NCBI RefSeq assembly: GCF_900141755.1
Contig: NZ_LT670844.1
Coordinates: 2,914,001-2,978,000, forward strand
Length of the DNA: 64,000 nucleotides
From: Bradyrhizobium lablabi
GTDB taxonomy: Bacteria; Pseudomonadota; Alphaproteobacteria; Rhizobiales; Xanthobacteraceae
Direction of reading: 5' to 3'
Positions 59,564 through 64,000 of this stretch are shown here, piece by piece (position 1 is the first letter of the stretch; the number at the start of each line of letters is the position of its first letter). The notes under the pieces are model-generated. The model saw only the letters and a list, made by a program, of their open reading frames with translations. It did not search any database and was not told the DNA's origin. The position numbers were made by a program, and so were the translations under genes.

Positions 59564-60955
59564 TCATGGATAGCAATAGGAGTCCGACGAGCAGTCGCCG
59601 CCTTCGAGCCGCACCTGATGCGGGCGGTGCGGGGCGGGCCACTCGACAAAGAACCTTGGATCGAAAGCGATGCCGCCGTTCTGGTTCGCATCGAGCTTCA
59701 CCATCCACCCCTTAAGCCCGTCAGGATAGAACTGTGGATCGATGGCACCATAGAGCGAGTTGGTGAAATACACGCGCTTGCCGTCGCGGCTGATCTCAAC
59801 CATCTGCGGACCGCCGCTCAGCGCTCCGTTCTTGGCGCCCGGATGCGTCGCCCTCGAGACGATGCCGCCGATACGTACCTTTCCCGTGAGCTTTGGATTG
59901 AATGGGTCGGACACGTCGTACTGCTGCAGGTCGCCGGTTCCCCAGCAGGCGACATAGAGGAACCTGTCGTCCATCGACAGATCGATGTCGGTGACGAGCG
60001 GTGGCACGGCCTTGAAGCCCTTCAGCAGCGGCGGCAGCTGGTCCTCGCTCGCGGGCTCGGCCGGGATCTCGATCACCTTTTTGACCGCCCATTTGTCGCC
60101 GTCCCGATACCAGGTCCAGATCGACGACGAGAGGTTCTCCAGGCTCACAACACAGTTGACGAAGCCGTAGGCCTTGGTTGGGTCGTGCGCCGGCCGAAGC
60201 TCGAATACGAGCTGGTACTTGTCGCCGAAGTCGATGGTCTGCAGGTGCTTGCGCTTGTGCAGGTCCCAGAAATGCAGCCGCCGGCCGTATTTGGCGCCGA
60301 GCAGGACCTCGGGGATGAGGCCGTTCTCGAAGGTGTCGGGCGTGCCCCACTCGCTGGTCACGAGGGTATCGTGGCCGAGGTGCCACCAGGCATCGTAGGC
60401 GAAGTACTGCGGACCCCGGTCCATCTCCCACTGGCCGCGCACGTCGAAGGTCTCATGGTCCATCAGGAACACGCCGCCCGGCCCTTTGCCCTCACGGTTG
60501 CCAAGGGCGGCCACATAGATGCCCTCCGGGCCGCAGTGGACGGTATGCGGCCGCGTATAGCCCGCCTTGTCGGCGACCTCGTCGGGCTCAATCACCTTGA
60601 CGATCTTCGGATTCTTTGGATCGGACTTGGTGTCGAGAATATGGATACGGGAGGATCGCAGCCCCGGCACAACGAGGTAGCGGCGTTCGGCGTGCGGGTG
60701 CGGCGCGTTCGGGCACAGGCAAGACGAACAGGCATTCCAGCCGAAGTGATGCAGCTCGTCGCCGGCATTGGGCATGGAGGTCGTGCCGACAATGGTCGCG
60801 TACGATTTGGACTTGGGGTCCACATCGACAACCGCGATCGCATCCGGCCTCTTTCGGTCCGGATCGAAAGCCGCGACGTAGGCTAGCGTCTCGGCTCCCG
60901 CCTTCATTGCCATGCGCGGGGAGGGGTAGAAACTCGGGTCAGGTGTCCAAGTCAT
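59564..60955 (-). CDS. mtoX: selenium-binding protein SBP56 family, probable methanethiol oxidase
   Basis: 463 residues, with AGGAGGACG before the ATG. The SBP56 signatures are complete: GDELHHFGWNACSSC (the redox Cys region), RSSRIHILDTK, GYTRPHTVHCGPEGIYVAAL, DAWWHLGHDTLVTSEWGTPD and VTDIDLSMDDRFLYVACWGT. Bacterial members (MtoX) are copper-dependent methanethiol oxidases that give formaldehyde, sulfide and peroxide. No signal peptide is evident, unlike some periplasmic MtoX. The downstream His-rich membrane gene is the likely partner. Confidence 0.9.
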   Translation of the reverse strand: MTWTPDPSFYPSPRMAMKAGAETLAYVAAFDPDRKRPDAIAVVDVDPKSKSYATIVGTTSMPNAGDELHHFGWNACSSCLCPNAPHPHAERRYLVVPGLRSSRIHILDTKSDPKNPKIVKVIEPDEVADKAGYTRPHTVHCGPEGIYVAALGNREGKGPGGVFLMDHETFDVRGQWEMDRGPQYFAYDAWWHLGHDTLVTSEWGTPDTFENGLIPEVLLGAKYGRRLHFWDLHKRKHLQTIDFGDKYQLVFELRPAHDPTKAYGFVNCVVSLENLSSSIWTWYRDGDKWAVKKVIEIPAEPASEDQLPPLLKGFKAVPPLVTDIDLSMDDRFLYVACWGTGDLQQYDVSDPFNPKLTGKVRIGGIVSRATHPGAKNGALSGGPQMVEISRDGKRVYFTNSLYGAIDPQFYPDGLKGWMVKLDANQNGGIAFDPRFFVEWPAPHRPHQVRLEGGDCSSDSYCYP

Positions 60956-61337
60956 GACGCGTCCTCCTCTTGAGATTCAGGCTGGGCAGTCTTCACCCAG
61001 ACCAGGTTGGGTATTCCATCCAGCTTACTCCCTTATTCGAGAGTGAGACGTGGATATGGCTGGCGGTGTGCAGCTCGCGGGACAGGTCACAACCTGCCGA
61101 ACCGCAGCGGTAAGACGCATCACCCGATCGGTGGATGCGGAAGCCGGCGCGCCCCGCACCGCTTGCGCACGACGCGTCAATAGTTCTGCAATATTCGTTG
61201 GGCTTCCGGCGAGAGGAACATGTATTTACACCGACGAATATCCAACTTCGACTACTCGAACCGGTTCCAAACCGGCTACGGTTGCAGCCGTATTGGTTGA
61301 GGAATACCGTGGAGCGACGGTGCGCAATCTCGGGTCC
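60956..61337. other. 382-bp region upstream of the SBP56 gene
   Basis: It should hold the SBP56 promoter (reading left). An AACCGGTT / AACCGG pair near 61258-61277 is the only symmetrical feature. No gene is recognised on either strand; DUF7662 ends at its right edge. Confidence 0.4.
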
Positions 61338-61586
61338 TCACTTCATCCGCTTGAACCGCACGCTCTTGCCATCGGCCTGCCGTGTCGCGATGTAGCCGCC
61401 GGCGAGGCAGGCTTCACGTTGCGGCATCTTCTCCTGCGGGCTGCGCAGCGTCTCCCACCACGACGCGCGATGCGCGGCGCGCGGCAGCGCGGCGTCGATG
61501 ATCTCCTCGATCTGCTCGAAGCTCAGCACGAATTCCGGCAGCTTCTGCTTCTTCAAATAATCGCGCAGCGCGTCGTAGTCGTTCAC
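61338..61586 (-). CDS. DUF7662-like small protein
   Basis: 82 residues. MNDYDALRDYLKKQKLPEFV then LSFEQIEEIIDAALPRAAHR and ASWWETLRSPQEKMPQREAC match a short family (DUF7662) common in soil bacteria. It is predicted soluble and mostly helical, with a conserved WWE. Function is unknown. It is divergent from the diguanylate cyclase gene. Confidence 0.72.
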   Translation of the reverse strand: MNDYDALRDYLKKQKLPEFVLSFEQIEEIIDAALPRAAHRASWWETLRSPQEKMPQREACLAGGYIATRQADGKSVRFKRMK

Positions 61587-61745
61587 TTGTATCCCCGGTT
61601 GCGCGGTTGCTCGAAGCCGCCCCCGCCCGCAGCGGCCTTATCGCCGGAATCCGGCAACCAAAAGTTAACTCATTAGCAAAACCTTGTCGCCACTTAAGGC
61701 CGCGGCAACCACTCCCGTTGCATCCAGAAGGATCGGGAGCGAACG

Positions 61746-63242
61746 ATGCGATTTGGACGGCGCAAAAATAATGCCAGCCGGCCCTGGCTGCTATCGGCGA
61801 AGCTCTTGATCGCCTCATCGGTGGTGACGGTGATCGGCTTCTCCGCGATTTGCGCCAGCGTCATGCTCGACATGCGCCGTGGCGAGGAAGAACTGGCGCG
61901 CCAAACGCTTGAAAATCTTGCTTCCGGCATCGAGGCCGACATTAGCCGCAACATCGAGCTTTACGACCTGTCGCTGCGCGCGGTTGCGAGCAACGTGGTG
62001 ATGCCGGAAATCAGGGACGTCAGCAGGGAGGTCCGGCATCTGATCCTGTTCGATCATGCCGCGACCGCGAAATATTTCGGCGCGATCCAGGTGTTCGACG
62101 CCGAGGGACGGTTGACCAACGACGCCTCAACACTCGATCCGGTGCGGGAGGATCGCAGCGACGAAGAGTATTTTCGGGTTCATCGCGATGGACCCGACGT
62201 CGGCCTTTATATCAGCCGCCCGATGCTGCATCGCGGCGCCTATTCCATCGTGCTGAGCCGCCGCATCAGCGGCGCCGACAGAAGCTTTCTCGGCGTGGTC
62301 GCCGGCTCGATCCGCTTTTCCTATTTTCACGACCTGTTCGGCCGGCTGAAACTCGGCCCGGGCGATACCATCACCGTCCTGCGCACCGACCGCACCATCA
62401 TCATGCGGACGCCGTTCGACCTCGACGTCATCGGCAAGAATCTGGCGGAGCGGCCGAACTGGAACCCGGCGAATTTGCAGAATACCGGATCATATTCGGG
62501 CGCGGGCCCGGTCGATCCCATCCCGCGCATGTACGTCCGGCGCAGCGGCTCTAGTCCGCTGTTCGTTGTGGTCGGAAAGCCGCTGGACAGCATCTTTGGC
62601 CTGTGGCGCACCGAAGCAACCCGGATCGCCGGCATCATGCTGGCGCTGACTGTCTTCGTGATCGCGGTGACGCTGTTCCTGGCGCGTGAGATTACCCGCC
62701 GCGCGCTGGCCGAGGACAAGCTTGAGGAGCTTGCAACCACCGACGCGCTGACCGGGTTGAAGAACCGGCGCAAATTCGACGCCGAGATCGATTCCGAGTG
62801 GCGCCGCGCCACCCGCCAGAAAATGCCGCTGGCGCTGTTGATGATCGATGCCGACCACTTCAAGTCCTACAACGACAGCTTTGGGCATCAGGCCGGCGAC
62901 GAGGTGCTGATCGGCATCGCCATCTGCATTTCGGATTCGGTGCGGCGCGCCGGCGACTGCGCCGCGCGTTATGGCGGCGAGGAGTTTGCCGTGCTGTTGC
63001 CGGGGGTCTCACCCGCGGACGCGCTGCGGATCGCCGAAACCATCCGGCTGAAAGTTCAGCAATGGTCCGGTGGACCGACGCCGACGACCGTCAGCATCGG
63101 CATTGCCAGCCTGACGCCGTCGGCGGCATTGGATCGGACGATTTTGGTGGAAGCCGCCGACAAGGCGCTCTACGCCGCCAAGGCCAATGGCCGCAACCAG
63201 TCGGCGCTGGCGAGTTTTCCGCAGCTCTCGCTGGTGGCGTGA
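61746..63242 (+). CDS. membrane-bound diguanylate cyclase with extracytoplasmic Cache-like domain
   Basis: 498 residues (GGGAGC before the ATG). One transmembrane helix at about 19-42 (LLIASSVVTVIGFSAICASV), a periplasmic Cache-type sensor (about 45-290, with IQVFDAEGRLTNDAST and LGVVAGSIRFSYFHDLFG) and a second helix (about 295-318). The GGDEF domain follows, with active signature GGEEF (410-414) and an inhibitory site RxxD (RAGD, 401-404) five residues before it. It should make c-di-GMP with product inhibition. The ligand is unknown. Confidence 0.94.
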   Translation: MRFGRRKNNASRPWLLSAKLLIASSVVTVIGFSAICASVMLDMRRGEEELARQTLENLASGIEADISRNIELYDLSLRAVASNVVMPEIRDVSREVRHLILFDHAATAKYFGAIQVFDAEGRLTNDASTLDPVREDRSDEEYFRVHRDGPDVGLYISRPMLHRGAYSIVLSRRISGADRSFLGVVAGSIRFSYFHDLFGRLKLGPGDTITVLRTDRTIIMRTPFDLDVIGKNLAERPNWNPANLQNTGSYSGAGPVDPIPRMYVRRSGSSPLFVVVGKPLDSIFGLWRTEATRIAGIMLALTVFVIAVTLFLAREITRRALAEDKLEELATTDALTGLKNRRKFDAEIDSEWRRATRQKMPLALLMIDADHFKSYNDSFGHQAGDEVLIGIAICISDSVRRAGDCAARYGGEEFAVLLPGVSPADALRIAETIRLKVQQWSGGPTPTTVSIGIASLTPSAALDRTILVEAADKALYAAKANGRNQSALASFPQLSLVA

Positions 63243-63372
63243 GGGCGGCGAAGACAATGGCGCGTAGACGTCATCCCGAGGTGGGCGCTCTTTGGCAGCC
63301 GTGGCGCGCATCGTCCAGCTTGGCATGTACTCCGGCTCTGGACCATCCGTCTACGAACGGACGCAACCGTCC

Positions 63373-64000
63373 TCACTTGATCGCATGGTGACCGGCCGCC
63401 TGTCCTCCGTCGACGTGGAGAATTTCTCCAGTTACGAATCCCGCCGAGTCCAGGTACATCACCGCGTCAACGATGTCCGACACTTCTCCCATTCGGCCCA
63501 TGGGATGTAGCGAGGCCAAGACCTGATAGGCCTCGAGCGGATGCATCGAGGTCTTGATGATTCCCGCCGAAACTGCATTCACACGCACGCCATTTTTTGC
63601 GTACTCTATCGCGAGCGATTTCGTCGCGGCGTTCAAGGCACCCTTGGTGAGAGATGCGAGTACGGCCGGCACGCTGGTCATCGGCTGGTCAACCAGGCTG
63701 GTCGTGACAGTCACGACATGACCACTTCCTTCGCTATTCATGACCTCTATCGCACGTTGGGTCATGTGAAAGAAGCCCGTGACATTGGTGGCCATATAGG
63801 CAGCGTAGTCATCGTTCGAATAGGCGGTAAACGGCTTGGCCATGAACATACCGGCGTTGTTGACCAGCGTGTCGACACGGTCGAAGCGATCCATCGCTTC
63901 CTTGAACACCAGATTAGCTGTCTTCGGGTCGGCCACATCTCCTTGCACCGTCGCGATATCAGGATCGTCGCTTGGTTTGATAGATCGCGAAGTCGCAACG
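63373..64000 (-). CDS. SDR-family oxidoreductase, N-terminus beyond window
   Basis: The minus strand is open from the right edge (about 209 residues seen). Visible blocks are VQGDVADPKTANLV, TLVNNAGMFMAKPF, ATNVTGFFHMTQRAIEVMNS, YAKNGVRVNAVSAGIIKTSM and TGEILHVDGG. The usual YxxxK is not intact: the segment reads AVLASLTKGAL, so the Lys is kept but the Tyr position is Ala. The Gly-rich cofactor loop lies outside the window. Some natural SDR families show this change, so activity is uncertain. Confidence 0.88.
   Translation of the reverse strand, partial: VATSRSIKPSDDPDIATVQGDVADPKTANLVFKEAMDRFDRVDTLVNNAGMFMAKPFTAYSNDDYAAYMATNVTGFFHMTQRAIEVMNSEGSGHVVTVTTSLVDQPMTSVPAVLASLTKGALNAATKSLAIEYAKNGVRVNAVSAGIIKTSMHPLEAYQVLASLHPMGRMGEVSDIVDAVMYLDSAGFVTGEILHVDGGQAAGHHAIK

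Noticed and set aside
1..64000. CRISPR arrays, insertion sequences or prophage genes
   Set aside because: No regularly spaced repeats, transposase, integrase or phage structural genes were seen; the many palindromic repeats are scattered intergenic elements.

Overview
The window looks like chromosomal DNA of Bradyrhizobium or a close relative (Nitrobacteraceae, Alphaproteobacteria). The reasons are high GC, alphaproteobacterial hallmark genes (rcdA/DUF1465, DUF1192, DUF4164-zapA), a 6S RNA between zapA and the 5-formyltetrahydrofolate cyclo-ligase gene, Calvin-type tkt-gap-pgk-fba clustering, and several families of palindromic intergenic repeats typical of that group. No transposase, integrase, prophage, CRISPR array, rRNA gene or intact tRNA gene was seen. 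The species assignment is inference.

Layout. 1-4.9 kb: a truncated YncE-type beta-propeller, a Tat-exported Fe/Mn superoxide dismutase, a LamG-like secreted protein, a rhodanese-ChrB fusion, a PepSY protein and a TauE/SafE exporter; this looks like a stress and sulfur/metal-related set. 5-9 kb: a MATE remnant, then an SDR / alpha-beta hydrolase / SDR operon divergent from a LysR regulator. 9-11.2 kb: a patch carrying a HigBA-like toxin-antitoxin pair and a 3' tRNA fragment, bracketed by a roughly 95% identical duplicate of the ymdB 3' end. 11.2-13.2 kb: cyclo-ligase, 6S RNA, zapA, DUF4164. 13.5-19.7 kb: tkt, gap, pgk, fba, with a complete mazEF module between pgk and fba. 19.7-26.7 kb: thiE-like, Sel1-repeat, inositol monophosphatase, cyclopropane fatty-acid synthase with a truncated DUF1295 gene, a MotA/OmpA envelope pair and a GNAT. 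26.9-34.8 kb: ABC exporter, rpmE, rcdA, DUF1192, quinone oxidoreductase, and a large 7TM-PAS-GGDEF-EAL protein. 34.8-38.3 kb: HAD phosphatase, PF04185 phosphoesterase, a broken HAD copy, and a substrate-binding protein. 38.5-44.2 kb: Bcr-type MFS pump and an RND pump with its adaptor. 44.4-46.9 kb: frameshifted DsbA-like gene, a second HigBA module and a membrane protein. 47.5-53.5 kb: secreted beta-propeller, MBL-fold hydrolase, an alpha/beta hydrolase lacking its serine, MHS-type MFS carrier and an SPW-repeat protein. 53.8-58.8 kb: a sulfite-oxidase-like/cytochrome c fusion, an orphan TctC receptor, an amidohydrolase and a PF20091 hydrolase. 58.8-64 kb: a His-rich membrane protein beside an SBP56/methanethiol oxidase, DUF7662, a diguanylate cyclase and an SDR running off the right edge.

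The core blocks (carbon metabolism, zapA-6S-cyclo-ligase, rpmE, rcdA) are ordinary housekeeping. The accessory signals are three toxin-antitoxin modules with readable operators, several gene remnants (MATE, DUF1295, HAD, ymdB 3' end, tRNA-Arg, DsbA-like), and catabolic or detoxification clusters. The observations most worth checking are the ymdB-flanked toxin-antitoxin island, mazEF inside the glycolytic/Calvin cluster, and the methanethiol oxidase with its His-rich membrane partner.
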